Source: Pseudomonas sp. 5P_3.1_Bac2 (lineage in GTDB: Bacteria; Pseudomonadota; Gammaproteobacteria; Pseudomonadales; Pseudomonadaceae). From it: a DNA stretch of 64,000 nt. The translations under genes were made by a program, and so were the position numbers. Below are positions 1-8,881 of the stretch, piece after piece (the stretch's first letter is position 1; every line of letters begins with the position of its first letter). The notes under the pieces were generated by a model. The model saw only the letters and a list, made by a program, of their open reading frames with translations, was not told the DNA's origin and ran no database searches. The stretch covers positions 62,001-126,000 of the forward strand of contig NZ_JANLNY010000002.1 of assembly GCF_025465995.1 (NCBI RefSeq), written 5' to 3'.

Positions 1-1
1 C

Positions 2-229
2 TACGCCCGGTTTGTCCTGGAACAGGCTCAGGCTGCAGGCGTCGCGCTGCGTGTTAACCCCGAGCAGGTCGGGGCAATTGCCACTGAGGCTTATCCCACT
101 CCCGCTAAACGGCCGAAAAACTCGCGCCTCAGTACACAGAAACTGCAACAGACATTCGCCCTGAATTTGCCGCAATGGCAGCAAGGTGTTGCCCGTATGC
201 TTCAAGAAATTTTAGAGACGACAACATGA
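2..229 (+). CDS. rfbD: dTDP-4-dehydrorhamnose reductase, C-terminal part
   Basis: The gene enters from the left edge, and only the last 75 codons are present. They end in a stop that overlaps the start of rfbA in an ATGA arrangement. The visible tail contains a [18 protein letters not shown] stretch followed by [14 protein letters not shown], which is the characteristic C-terminus of RmlD/RfbD. The family makes dTDP-L-rhamnose by NAD(P)H-dependent reduction of dTDP-4-dehydro-L-rhamnose in the cytoplasm. The following rfbA and rfbC genes confirm the pathway. The nucleotide-binding N-terminal half lies outside the window. Confidence 0.93.
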   Translation, partial: YARFVLEQAQAAGVALRVNPEQVGAIATEAYPTPAKRPKNSRLSTQKLQQTFALNLPQWQQGVARMLQEILETTT

Positions 230-1110
230 TCAAGCGTAAAGGCATCATTCTGGCCGGTGGTTCTGGCACTCGCTTACACCCGGCTACCCTGGCTATCTCC
301 AAACAGTTGTTGCCGGTTTACGATAAGCCGATGATTTACTACCCGCTCACCACCCTGATGCTGGCCGGTATCCGCGATATTTTGATTATCTCTACGCCGC
401 AAGATACCCCGCGCTTTGAGCAACTACTGGGTGATGGTAACCAGTGGGGGTTGAATATCTCCTACGCGGTTCAGGCCTCTCCGGATGGCTTGGCGCAGGC
501 TTTTATTATCGGCGAAGAATTTATTGGTAACGACCTAAGCGCTCTGGTGCTGGGCGACAACATCTACCACGGTCATCAGTTTAACGAATTACTCGGTAGC
601 GCCATGGCGCGTACTGAGGGAGCCTCGGTGTTTGCCTATCATGTGCAAGATCCAGAGCGCTATGGTGTTGTTGAGTTTGACAGCCAAGGCAAGGCCATAA
701 GTTTGGAAGAGAAGCCAAACAATCCTAAATCCAACTATGCGGTGACGGGCCTGTATTTCTACGATAACCAAGTGGTTGATGTGGCTAAGAGTATAAAGCC
801 CTCGCCGCGTGGTGAGCTTGAGATTACTGATGTCAACAGGATCTATTTGGAACAATCCAAGTTGTCCGTAGAAATCATGGGGCGTGGTTACGCTTGGTTA
901 GACACTGGCACACACGACTCACTGCTCGAAGCCAGTCACTTTATCGCCACTTTGGAACACCGTCAGGGCCTGAAAGTAGCATGCCCAGAAGAGGTAGCAT
1001 TCCGGCAGAAGTGGATTACTGCTGAGCAGTTAGAGAAGCTGTCTGCGCCTTTGCTTAAAAATGGCTACGGTCAGTACCTCAAGCGTCTATTGCAAGAGAC
1101 AGTTTACTAA
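226..1110 (+). CDS. rfbA: Glucose-1-phosphate thymidylyltransferase
   Basis: This 294-residue enzyme makes dTDP-glucose from dTTP and glucose-1-phosphate, the first step towards dTDP-L-rhamnose for lipopolysaccharide or other surface glycans. Residues 6-20 carry the nucleotidyltransferase loop [14 protein letters not shown]. Further family motifs are [45 protein letters not shown] and [11 protein letters not shown] chose the ATG at 226 rather than the in-frame ATG at 175 because it overlaps the rfbD stop by four bases and puts the catalytic loop at the usual distance from the N-terminus. Translational coupling with rfbD and rfbC is likely. Confidence 0.97.
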   Translation: MIKRKGIILAGGSGTRLHPATLAISKQLLPVYDKPMIYYPLTTLMLAGIRDILIISTPQDTPRFEQLLGDGNQWGLNISYAVQASPDGLAQAFIIGEEFIGNDLSALVLGDNIYHGHQFNELLGSAMARTEGASVFAYHVQDPERYGVVEFDSQGKAISLEEKPNNPKSNYAVTGLYFYDNQVVDVAKSIKPSPRGELEITDVNRIYLEQSKLSVEIMGRGYAWLDTGTHDSLLEASHFIATLEHRQGLKVACPEEVAFRQKWITAEQLEKLSAPLLKNGYGQYLKRLLQETVY

Positions 1111-1655
1111 TGAGGGTCACTCCTTTAGCAATTAACGACGTATTCCTCCTTGAGCCCAAAGTGTTTGGTGACGAGCGCGGCTTCTTTTTTGAAAGCTTCA
1201 ACCAGCAGCAATTTGAGCAGGCGATTGGGCGTGCGGTCACGTTCGTCCAAGATAACCATTCGCGCTCAGTCAAAGGCGTGCTGCGGGGATTGCATTATCA
1301 AATCGAGCAACCTCAGGGTAAGTTGGTACGTGTCGTTCAGGGTGAAGTATTTGATGTCGCAGTAGACCTGCGGCGCCATTCAGCCACTTTCGGTAAATGG
1401 GTCGGTGCGCACCTATCGGCTGAAAACAAACACCAACTTTGGGTGCCTGAAGGCTTTGCCCACGGTTTTGTGGTTTTGTCGGAAACGGCTGAGTTCCTCT
1501 ACAAAACCACGGACTATTACGCGCCTGCGCATGAACGCTGTGTTATCTGGAATGATCCGCAAATAAACATCCAGTGGCCGATTGAGCTTCCCCCTTCTCT
1601 TTCCGCGAAGGATAAGGAAGGTAAAAATTTGGCAGAGGCAGACGTATTTAGCTAA
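1110..1655 (+). CDS. rfbC: dTDP-4-dehydrorhamnose 3,5-epimerase
   Basis: This 181-residue cupin-fold enzyme epimerises dTDP-4-dehydro-6-deoxyglucose at C3 and C5. Seen directly are DERGFFFESFN near residue 23, VQDNHSRSVKGVLRGLHYQ with the catalytic histidine, GKLVRVVQGEVFDVAVDLR, and WVPEGFAHGFVVLSE with the second conserved histidine. The start codon overlaps the rfbA stop (TAATG), so translation is probably coupled. It is the last gene of the rhamnose operon and is followed by a terminator-like hairpin near 1.9 kb. Confidence 0.97.
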   Translation: MRVTPLAINDVFLLEPKVFGDERGFFFESFNQQQFEQAIGRAVTFVQDNHSRSVKGVLRGLHYQIEQPQGKLVRVVQGEVFDVAVDLRRHSATFGKWVGAHLSAENKHQLWVPEGFAHGFVVLSETAEFLYKTTDYYAPAHERCVIWNDPQINIQWPIELPPSLSAKDKEGKNLAEADVFS

Positions 1656-1903
1656 GTGACCGTCTGGCATTTGTCCAGACGCATCACTATATCGTGGCGG
1701 GGTATATGCCTGCATTTGGTGATTGAGCGCTAGATTCTATTTTGCGCAGTGTGATAACTGCTTTCGCTCTCCTGTGGCACTTATCCCATAAGGTACTGCC
1801 CCAAAGCGACGCGCTCCTAAGGGGCTTAGGCTGTTTTTAGTCATGTGTATTTGATTCAGTTTGAACTGGGTTGATAACTTTAGGGCGACATCCTCGAACA
1901 ACT

Positions 1904-1936
1904 ACTATAACGCGCCAGCTTCTGGCGCGTAATAGT
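1904..1936. terminator. Bidirectional hairpin between convergent genes
   Basis: A perfect 9-bp stem ACGCGCCAG/CTGGCGCGT with a CTT loop is extended, after one A-A mismatch, by ACTAT/ATAGT. It sits between the convergent rfbC and permease genes. There is only a weak T-tract on either side. The 250 bases between rfbC and this hairpin show no gene or recognisable element. Confidence 0.6.
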
Positions 1937-1950
1937 TTATGGCAGGGCAA

Positions 1951-3474
1951 TTAGCTAGCCGCTAAGTTGCCGGCTGCATTGCTGTTGCGGTTGGAGATCA
2001 ACCAAGCATCGGCGGAGGGGGCGGTGCCGCGGTCGTAGGGTTTGCGCAAGACCATATAGACCACGCCTAAGCCAATCACTAAGGCGGTGCTGACCAGCAT
2101 GCCGTAGTTGATGTACCAGGCAGCATCTGGAGTGCGTGGCCAGACCATGTTGACGATGGCGCCAATGCCGTAGGCCAGGGCGACGAGGTTAACCAGCAGG
2201 CCCCAAGCGCCAAGGGTGAATTCACCGCTGGGGTTCCAGCCGCGGGAGCGGGCGTAGAGGGCGGCGATAACGATCATCTGGAAGCCGATGTAGATGCCAA
2301 TCGCGGCGAAGCTGACAATGGTCGCTACGGCGTCTTGCAGGAACAGGCCGGCACAGACGATTAGCGCTGGCAGCACGCCGCTGACGAGCAGGGCGGCCAT
2401 TGGCACATGGTTAGTCGACAGGCGTTTGAGGGCGTTGCTGCCGATGATCATATTGTCGCGGGCGTAGGAGAACAGCAGGCGGCTGGCGGCAGCTTGCAGG
2501 CTCAGTACGCAAGAGATGAAGGACACCATCACTACCGCCATGATCAACTTGGACCCCACAGGGCCAAAGGCGTTGTTGAGAATGGTACCAACTGGATCGG
2601 TGTCTTCGCCGGCGATGACTTTCTGAATGTCCGGTACCGCTAAGATCAGCGCTAAACAGGCAAACATGGCTGCGGTGCCACCGATATAGATGGTCATGCG
2701 CATGGCTTTAGGGATGCGCTTGCTGGGGTTGGGGGTTTCTTCGGCGACGTCGCCGCAGGCTTCAAAGCCGTAGTACTGGAAGATCCCGGCGAGGGCCGCA
2801 GCGAGGAAGGCTGGCAGGTAGGAGCCGTTGATGCTGATGTCGAAGGTGTCGAACAGCACGCCGATAGGTTGATGACGCTCGAAGACCAACAGATACAGAC
2901 CCACCACAATCGCGCCGATCAGTTCGCAAAGGAAGCCGAACATCGCCACCTTGGCCAGCAGTTTGGTGCCGCTGAGGTTGAGGATGGTACTCAGCAGGAT
3001 TAACGCCAAGGCGGTGTACACACCAGTGTTAGGTCCGAAATCAAAGCCGAGCATGGCTGCCAGATAAGGGCCGGCACCCACCGATACCCCGGCAATCGTG
3101 GCGCACAGGGCCCAGCCATAGACCCAACCCACCATCCATGCCCAACGTTTACCTACTAAGCGGCGGGCCCACGGATAAACACCACCGGAGATGGGGAATT
3201 GCGAAACGATTTCGCCAAACACCAAGCACACCATCAGTTGGCCGAGTCCCACTAATAAGTACGACCAGAACATCGGCGGGCCGCCGGCAGCCAAGCACAG
3301 GCCGAACAGGGTGTAGACCCCGACCACCGGCGACAGGTAGGTGAAGCCCAAAGCGAAGTTCTCCCACAGGCTCATACTGCGGTCGAAGTTGGAGCTGTAG
3401 CCGAGCGCTTTTAACTGCTCGGCGTCCCGGCTGGTGGAGTGGGCATCCGGGGCGGACGCAGAGGTATTTGTCAT
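1951..3474 (-). CDS. APC-superfamily amino acid permease
   Basis: This 507-residue inner-membrane protein has about 12 hydrophobic segments. It carries APC-family features: SLWENFALGFTYLSPVVGVYTLF in the first helix, FGEIVSQFPISGGVYPWARR after helix 2, and YYGFEACGDVAEETPNPSKRIPKAM in the middle. It should import an amino acid or amine with a cation; the substrate cannot be read from sequence. A GAGGAT ribosome-binding site precedes the ATG. It lies 36 bases downstream of a frameshifted gene on the same strand, and a ruined regulator and a glutamine amidotransferase sit nearby, which suggests a former nitrogen-compound catabolic cluster. This gene itself is intact. Confidence 0.88.
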   Translation of the reverse strand: MTNTSASAPDAHSTSRDAEQLKALGYSSNFDRSMSLWENFALGFTYLSPVVGVYTLFGLCLAAGGPPMFWSYLLVGLGQLMVCLVFGEIVSQFPISGGVYPWARRLVGKRWAWMVGWVYGWALCATIAGVSVGAGPYLAAMLGFDFGPNTGVYTALALILLSTILNLSGTKLLAKVAMFGFLCELIGAIVVGLYLLVFERHQPIGVLFDTFDISINGSYLPAFLAAALAGIFQYYGFEACGDVAEETPNPSKRIPKAMRMTIYIGGTAAMFACLALILAVPDIQKVIAGEDTDPVGTILNNAFGPVGSKLIMAVVMVSFISCVLSLQAAASRLLFSYARDNMIIGSNALKRLSTNHVPMAALLVSGVLPALIVCAGLFLQDAVATIVSFAAIGIYIGFQMIVIAALYARSRGWNPSGEFTLGAWGLLVNLVALAYGIGAIVNMVWPRTPDAAWYINYGMLVSTALVIGLGVVYMVLRKPYDRGTAPSADAWLISNRNSNAAGNLAAS

Positions 3475-3510
3475 GTTGTTATCCTCAGGTTGGCAGGTGT
3501 GGGACAGCTC

Positions 3511-4302
3511 TTAGACCTCGCGCAGTAAAGCGCACAAGGGCTTGTCAGGGATTTTTCGGGGCGCTTGTATATCCACTGGGATGCCGTCGTCATAAGCCGC
3601 CAGCCCTGCACGGCGTCGTCGCGATAACGGCTGAAGCCTTTGTAGTCCACCAGTTGCTGGTAGAGGGGCTTGAGCACCCAGTGCATGCGTTTGGCCCATT
3701 GCCGCGCGTGCTCGGCCAGGCTCACCAAATAGGTGAGAGTCGGAAACAGCACCGCGTTGCGGCGTGGCATGCAGTGCAAACAGGTTGACCAGTTCACCGG
3801 CATTTTCGGCAGTGACCGTAGTACGATCTGGCACCCAGTCGGGCAAGGTTTCGGCCGAGGTTTCCACGCGCGGGTGGACGGTTACCGATCCGCTGCCCCT
3901 GCGCATGGGATGGTCGACGTGCAGGTGCAGACGAAATTTCAGGCCCCGGTCGAGCACGGCCGTTTCTTGAATATTTGGTACCGGGCCGTGGAACTCCATA
4001 AAGCTTATGTCGAGGTTAAAACGCAGCGAGTAGTCCGCGCGTTGGGTGGCCATGCCGGTGCCGATATAGAGGGTGTTGTCGCGTTCCTCCAGCACCACAA
4101 ACTCACCCTGGTCTTGGCCGGAGAAGGGTTCGCGGGAATAGAGCAAGGTAGTTTGTTGGTACCGAGCCGCGGTCATGCCAGTGCGTCGGTGTAACAGCGC
4201 TACACCGTCACTGCTCTGGGCTACCAGCGCATGACGCAAGCCGCTCGCAATGGGCGGCAGGCGGTCGTACTGGGGGTGACTTTTGATTCCGGTAATCAGC
4301 AT
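3511..4302 (-). pseudogene. Frameshifted gene of unknown function
   Basis: From the ATG at 4302 the protein reads sensibly for about 180 residues, with PQYDRLPPIASGLRHALVAQ, ISFMEFHGPVPNIQETAV and RLHLHVDHPMRRGSGSVTVH. Near 3760 the plausible sequence jumps to another frame, with VLFPTLTYLVSLAEHARQWA continuing to FSRYRDDAV. Near 3600 it returns to the first frame, with YDDGIPVDIQAPRKIPDKPL up to the stop at 3511. Two compensating frameshifts therefore lie inside what looks like one gene of about 265 codons. I do not recognise the family. It is the first gene of the minus-strand unit that continues into the permease. Sequencing error is possible, but decay next door makes a true pseudogene likely. 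Confidence 0.65.
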
Positions 4303-4381
4303 GACGGAACCTCATTTATTGTTGTTGTGCTAACGCGTTGGGGCGTTTGGGTGGTTTGCTTAAGCAGAAGGCATGCCATTC

Positions 4382-4401
4382 AACATATGGATTCATATGT
4401 T
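4382..4401. promoter_or_regulatory. Palindromic operator candidate, site 1
   Basis: A perfect 8-bp inverted repeat AACATATG-GATT-CATATGTT lies 80 bases upstream of the minus-strand gene starting at 4302. Its core TATGGNTNCATAT recurs at 6358-6371, upstream of the glutamine amidotransferase. The position between a minus-strand unit and a decayed plus-strand regulator fits an operator. Function is inferred only from symmetry and recurrence. Confidence 0.5.
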
Positions 4402-4727
4402 TTGTTTTGAGTAGTCTTCCCCCTTGCAGGGTTGTGGCGATACTCCTTAGTGGGGCGTTACAGCTAATCTCAGATTCATTTGTAGGCGCTCTGAGAGGGA
4501 GCAGCGCCAGATGCTGCTGACTGCTCGGACGAGCGCAGCTTCGAACGCCTGAGGTTAGTGGTGGCAGGGGTAGACACGCCATTTCTAAAAAATCAAAAGC
4601 GCATTCGGTTTTCCTCAAGGCTGCTGCGCACGGCTCTAACCAGCGGGTGGACTAGCCTGCCTGCGGCGTTGGGTCTGAAAACCTCCTACGGCTTATTCGC
4701 CGTGGTCGCCGCCCCTGTTCGCCCGTG

Positions 4728-5307
4728 ACAGACAAGGCGACCGGCAAGGTTATGGGGGCGATGTGTGCCGGCTGTTGGCGCAGCGACTGGAATGGTGCTT
4801 GCGCTGAGGCTACGAAAACTGGGCGGACTTTTAGGCGGCCCTGCACGCTGGACGTGACCATTACGGTGGTAATTTTATCTGCGCCACGGTGCAAACCTAT
4901 GAACAACAACTGCACCAGCGCTTGCTCGAACTCATTGCGCTAGAACTGCGCGACATGGGCGATGAGTATGTGGCACTTGCCGGTACTGCTCACGTCTAGC
5001 CGCCCAAAGCGCCGCTAGCGAGCACTATCAGCGTTTGCTGCACTGTCTCAGCGCGCTGACCGAAGTCACTAAGTGCTTTAAGCGGCGTCGGGCCGATGCG
5101 CGTTTTATATCGAGATCGCGGTGTCGGCAGCAGTCGCTGCGCCTGATCCATTCGCAGATGCACTTGCAGGCCTAGGTCGGTGAGTTGCTGTGAGTTGATG
5201 CCGAAGCTTTTCCCGATGTTAGAGCGGTCTCCGAAGAGCATCGCGGCATCGCCGAAGCAATCATCAATGACGATGCTAACCTTCTCGGCCTCCTAGCTAA
5301 GGCCTAG
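4728..5307 (+). pseudogene. Decayed GntR/FCD-like regulator remnant
   Basis: The plus strand holds protein-like sequence broken by stops and frameshifts. One frame from 4728 to 4999 reads with in-frame TGA and TAG codons, including DHYGGNFICATVQTYEQQL and LLELIALELRDMGDEYVALA. A shifted frame gives EHYQRLLHCLSALTEV and ADARF. After repairing two small indels it gives IEIAVSAQSLRLIHSQM and then EEHRGIAEAIINDDA before a stop at 5305-5307. The DxxF-(H)xxIA and EEHRxIxEAI patterns resemble the FCD ligand-binding domain of GntR-family repressors. I could not find a winged-helix part upstream. The remnant runs against the glutamine amidotransferase and overlaps its 3' end by about 15 bases. The 4303-4727 stretch contains the palindrome but no gene that I can support. 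Confidence 0.5.
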
Positions 5308-6027
5308 TTCGCGCGGCGCGTAGGTGCGGAAAAACTCGGCAGCCCACTGCGCCACGCGGCTGTTATCCACCGCCAGTTGCTCAAGGCTGAGCAGAGCCTG
5401 ATCGGCGACGTTTTGCGGTAATAGGTTGCCGCCAAATTGCTCGGCCAAGCAGCGGATATAGTCCTCAGTGAACTCCGGATGGTATTGCACCGATAGCGCT
5501 GGAAATTCATAGGCCAGCACGCCGTTTTGGCAGTGGCTGGAGCCGCCGATACAACGGGCCTCATCTGGCAGCTGCAGCACTTGATCCTGATGGAAGATAA
5601 AACTCGCTCCAGAACTCGGCGCCCCGGCGCGGTTGTCATAATGCTGCGCGCCAACGCCCCAGCCTTGCTCGGCTTTTAGGGTTTTGCCGCCGTATGCATC
5701 GGCCATCAACTGATGACCAAAACAAATACCAAACACTGGCCGACGTAGTTCACGGGCCTGTTGCAGCAGGCCGATTTCAGCCCGCATCCAGGCGCTGCGT
5801 TCATACACACTGTGCTTGGAGCCGGTGAGGATAAACCCGGCAAACTCATGCGCTGGCGGCAGGGCTTCGCCCGTACAAGCGGACACCACGTTGAACTCGG
5901 CTTCAGGCAGGGCCGGGTGTAGCCAGTTGATGATCATCTGCGGGTAGCTGATAAAGCGCGGTTGTAGGTTTTCTGGAACTACACCGTTTTCAATGATGCA
6001 CAGGCGCAGCGGAGCTGTTGCGGTCAT
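5293..6027 (-). CDS. Class I glutamine amidotransferase
   Basis: This 244-residue protein has the GATase1 fold. It shows GFILTGSKHSVYE for the oxyanion region, VFGICFGHQLMADAYGG with the nucleophilic cysteine, and LSVQYHPEFTEDY with the catalytic histidine and glutamate. The family hydrolyses glutamine or gamma-glutamyl compounds. Stand-alone members of this type are usually annotated only as GMP-synthase-like amidotransferases, and no partner synthase is adjacent. I chose the ATG at 6027 (MTATAPLRLCIIENG) because family members start just before the LRLCII strand; an in-frame ATG at 6060 adds eleven residues. Neither start has a strong ribosome-binding site. It probably belonged with the neighbouring permease in a nitrogen-scavenging cluster. 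Confidence 0.85.
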   Translation of the reverse strand: MTATAPLRLCIIENGVVPENLQPRFISYPQMIINWLHPALPEAEFNVVSACTGEALPPAHEFAGFILTGSKHSVYERSAWMRAEIGLLQQARELRRPVFGICFGHQLMADAYGGKTLKAEQGWGVGAQHYDNRAGAPSSGASFIFHQDQVLQLPDEARCIGGSSHCQNGVLAYEFPALSVQYHPEFTEDYIRCLAEQFGGNLLPQNVADQALLSLEQLAVDNSRVAQWAAEFFRTYAPRELGLS

Positions 6028-6357
6028 AGGGGCAATCCATCGAGTACTTGGTGCTGCCATTGTACTGCGACATCTCAGGACGGGAGACCGCTGGATAGGT
6101 CATGCCGTCCATATGGGCCGGAATTTTGCCCCGTGCGCTGATCACGAGTCGGCGCATTCACTTCGGCATAGCGCAGCACTGCGATGCCGTAAGGCGTGCG
6201 GGCAAGCTAACTGCCTGCACTGGCATAGCTAACAGCCAGAGAGCGGATAGAAAACTGAATCAACAGCATCTAGGAGGGTGCTGTTGTACACGAGATCAGC
6301 GACATGGGCTGGCTACTCAAGAGAATAGGATGGGTATCACGGTTTATTTAATATGAA

Positions 6358-6371
6358 GTATGGTTCCATAT
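6358..6371. promoter_or_regulatory. Palindromic operator candidate, site 2
   Basis: GTATGGTTCCATAT matches 11 of 14 bases of the core of the palindrome at 4385-4398 and is itself an inverted repeat TATGG-TT-CCATA. It lies about 330 bases upstream of the minus-strand amidotransferase start and 105 bases upstream of the plus-strand chemoreceptor. The rest of 6028-6475 holds a hairpin at 6261-6286 whose loop contains AGGAGG, and no gene that I can support. Confidence 0.4.
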
Positions 6372-6475
6372 CTTTAGGCAGCATTATGCCCCATTGAGTG
6401 CGTGGGTACGGCTTCGCTTGGCTTGATTTGGCCGGCGCAACCGGGCTAGCGCTGGTAGATAGAGGAAGCCCGGAT

Positions 6476-7468
6476 ATGTGGTTTGCCAAGCGCTCACGCG
6501 CCGTTATAGATGACTTGACCCCACTGTTTGTCCGTTGGGCTGGCGGTGATTGGGTGGAGCCGGGAGTCTTGCCAGGGCTGGCAGATGAGCCGCTGCAGCA
6601 CTTGATCCCGCAGGTATGGAAGCAGCTGCAAAGCACCCGGCAAGAGGCTTTGCAGCGCAGCGAGGCTAGCGCGCAGCAGCACGCTCAGACGCTGCAGGCT
6701 GTACAGCGGGCTTTGAGTGAGTCCCGGCAAGAAGTGCAGCAGTGGCAAGACAAACAGCAGCGTACTGAGCAGGAGCTGGCCGCCGTGCAACTGCATAATC
6801 AGCAGTTGGAGGAAGAGCGGCAGGTGTGGGAGCTGACTAGGCATGCTCTTACCGATGGTTGCTGGGATCTGAAAGTGGTCAACGGCGACCCTGAGCATCC
6901 GGCCAACGTGATTCGCTGGTCTGATCAATATCGGCAGTTGCTAGGCTATAGTCGCGAAGAGTTTCGCGACGGCTGGGATGACTACTTTGCGGTGGCTGAA
7001 CCCAACGATCAGAAGTTGGTGATGAACGCCCTCAGTCAGATGATGGCCGATCCCACGGGCCAGCATGTGTACGTGGTGGAGTACCGCATGCGCCATAAAA
7101 CCCGTGGCTGGTTGTGGTTTCGTGAGCGCGGTAAATGCCTGCGTGACGGCAACGGCAAGCTGCTGCGCGTCACCGGCGCAATGCGCGATATCAGTGATGA
7201 GAAATACGCCCAGGAACTGAATGAGCGCGAAAGCGCCGGTATCCAGAGAACCTATCAGCAGATCTCCCAAGTCGCCGGTGGCATTCGTGGAATCGCTGAG
7301 CAAACCAACCTGCTTGCCTTGAATGCCGCTATCGAAGCTGCCCGCGCCGGCGAGCAAGGCCGGGGTTTTGCCGTGGTCGCCGATGAAGTGCGTAACTTGG
7401 CCAAGCGCACTCAAGATGCCGTGCTGCAAATCCAAAATATGCTGACCGCTAAGGGAGATGAACGCTGA
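6476..7468 (+). CDS. Soluble PAS-domain methyl-accepting chemotaxis protein
   Basis: This 330-residue protein has no membrane segment. Residues about 35-120 are glutamine-rich coiled coil. Residues about 120-240 form a PAS domain ([18 protein letters not shown], then [23 protein letters not shown] and DISDEK). The C-terminus carries the conserved chemoreceptor tip [19 protein letters not shown] and [17 protein letters not shown]. The helical arms around the tip are much shorter than in canonical receptors, so it may act only with partners. The ATG at 6476 has an AGAGGAAG site seven bases upstream, better than the GTG at 6398, which directly follows a stop. It stands alone, with no che genes nearby. 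Confidence 0.85.
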   Translation: MWFAKRSRAVIDDLTPLFVRWAGGDWVEPGVLPGLADEPLQHLIPQVWKQLQSTRQEALQRSEASAQQHAQTLQAVQRALSESRQEVQQWQDKQQRTEQELAAVQLHNQQLEEERQVWELTRHALTDGCWDLKVVNGDPEHPANVIRWSDQYRQLLGYSREEFRDGWDDYFAVAEPNDQKLVMNALSQMMADPTGQHVYVVEYRMRHKTRGWLWFRERGKCLRDGNGKLLRVTGAMRDISDEKYAQELNERESAGIQRTYQQISQVAGGIRGIAEQTNLLALNAAIEAARAGEQGRGFAVVADEVRNLAKRTQDAVLQIQNMLTAKGDER

Positions 7469-7633
7469 TCTCTATCGGGTAAACCATGCTTAGTCCTTTG
7501 CAGCGTTGAGTCTGATGGTGAGCGCTTGATACGGCTAATACGCCGACTGATGGCGCGCTCTAATGCGGGGCTTGGCGCGTCTTAGATGGTAGGCTGCGGC
7601 GCATCTAAAGGGTTAGCTGGGGCAGAGGTAAAG

Positions 7634-8752
7634 ATGTCGATGGGCTGGGCTGTATTGATGCTGGGGCTAGTCGCCGGCGTCGCCATTTATTACTTAAAGA
7701 GCGTGGCTAAGCCCGAGTTAGTTTACCTAGCCACATCTCCTTCCTCGGCAGCGCTGGCACAGTTGCCGCGCTTGAACAAAGTCTACTGGCCAACCCCTTG
7801 GCTATTTAACCGTCACCTGCAAATTCTCGGTCTGTGTGTGCGCGAAGCCTTGGCGGCGCCGCTGCAATACGATCGGATCGGACGCTTAACCATGGCTGAT
7901 GGTGGCACCACTGCGCTGCATTGGCTGGGGCTGGATCTGCCAGCAAGCACACCGACCTTAGTGGTACTGCCAACCATTGCCGGTACGGCGCGCAACATGC
8001 GCAGTTTTGTCCGCGATCTACAGCGCGCCACTGGCTGGCGTATCGTGGTTTGTCAGCGTCGTGGTCACGGCGAGCTGAGCCTGAGCAGTGCCAAGTTCAA
8101 CACCATGGGCGATGTTGCTGACCTGCGTGAACAGCTGAGTTTGATCACCCGCTCCCAGCCCGATTCTCCGTTGTATGCTGCCGGTATTTCCGCCGGTACG
8201 GCACTGTTGATTCGCTATCTGGGCGAGCAAGGCAGCGCCACGCCGATCCGCGCCGCCTTTGCTTATTGTCCTGGTTACGACATCAGCGTAGCCTTCGCCC
8301 GCTGTCGCGCACCGTACAGCAAAATCATCGCGCAGCGTTTGCTCAAGCAATTCGTCAAACCTAATCGCCAGGTCTTAGCTGATGTGGAATCGTTGGCAAA
8401 ATTGGAAGCAGCGCAGAGTCTCGATGAATTCCAGCAGCACTTGGCGCCCTGCGCCGGCTACGCCAGCTATGCGCAGTATTTAAGCGCCTGTAACCCGGTG
8501 GCAGTGATGGCCAACGTAAGTATTCCGCTGCTGGTGTTAAACGCTGCCGACGACCCGATCTGCGTGCAGCAAAACGTTGATGAGCACCGTCACGTTATGG
8601 CGCAACTACCCAGCACCATCCTCGCCATCACCACCCACGGTAGCCACTGCGCCCACCTCAGTGGCCTGCGCGCTAAACCATGGGCGCATGAGTTGGCTGC
8701 GGAGTTCTTTATCGTGGCCCAGGGACTGCCTCAACGGGAAAATGTGCAATGA
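7634..8752 (+). CDS. Alpha/beta hydrolase, YheT/ABHD-like, membrane-anchored
   Basis: This 372-residue protein begins with an uncleaved hydrophobic anchor (AVLMLGLVAGVAIYYL). The serine hydrolase elbow GISAGTALLIRYL follows the NMRSFVRDL and VVCQRRGHGE segments typical of the AB-hydrolase-4 (YheT/ABHD3) group. The acid is probably in LLVLNAADDPI and the histidine in THGSHCAHL. Members are esterases or lipases acting on lipids, and the substrate here is unknown. AGAGGT upstream supports the ATG at 7634 or the one two codons later. The gene is a single plus-strand unit. Confidence 0.85.
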   Translation: MSMGWAVLMLGLVAGVAIYYLKSVAKPELVYLATSPSSAALAQLPRLNKVYWPTPWLFNRHLQILGLCVREALAAPLQYDRIGRLTMADGGTTALHWLGLDLPASTPTLVVLPTIAGTARNMRSFVRDLQRATGWRIVVCQRRGHGELSLSSAKFNTMGDVADLREQLSLITRSQPDSPLYAAGISAGTALLIRYLGEQGSATPIRAAFAYCPGYDISVAFARCRAPYSKIIAQRLLKQFVKPNRQVLADVESLAKLEAAQSLDEFQQHLAPCAGYASYAQYLSACNPVAVMANVSIPLLVLNAADDPICVQQNVDEHRHVMAQLPSTILAITTHGSHCAHLSGLRAKPWAHELAAEFFIVAQGLPQRENVQ

Positions 8753-8838
8753 CGCTTCGCCGAGTCGCACAAAGCGGCTCGATGTGAGGGTGTTTGGCCT
8801 AGGCTAGTGTCGATGTCATGGGCATTTTTGCAGGCAAT

Positions 8839-8865
8839 AAAAAAGCCGGCTTGTGGCCGGCTTTT
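8839..8865 (-). terminator. Rho-independent terminator of ppa
   Basis: A 10-bp perfect stem AAAAGCCGGC/GCCGGCTTTT with a TTGTG loop is followed on the minus strand by TTTTTTATTG. It lies 17 bases after the ppa stop codon. It could also terminate the convergent hydrolase transcript. Confidence 0.85.
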
Positions 8866-8881
8866 AGGAGGGAGTCTCTGC

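Noticed and set aside
5990..6157. A 55-codon minus-strand frame (start MRRLVISARGKIPAHMDGM) overlapping the amidotransferase start
   Set aside because: It looks somewhat protein-like but lacks a good ribosome-binding site, matches no family I know, and overlaps a real gene in another frame.
6304..6351. A 15-codon plus-strand frame after a hairpin with AGGAGG in its loop
   Set aside because: The AGGAGG lies about 26 bases upstream, too far to serve as its site, and such short frames occur by chance.
6398..6475. Longer N-terminus for the chemoreceptor from a GTG start
   Set aside because: It begins directly after a stop codon without a ribosome-binding site, while ATG 6476 has AGAGGAAG at proper spacing.
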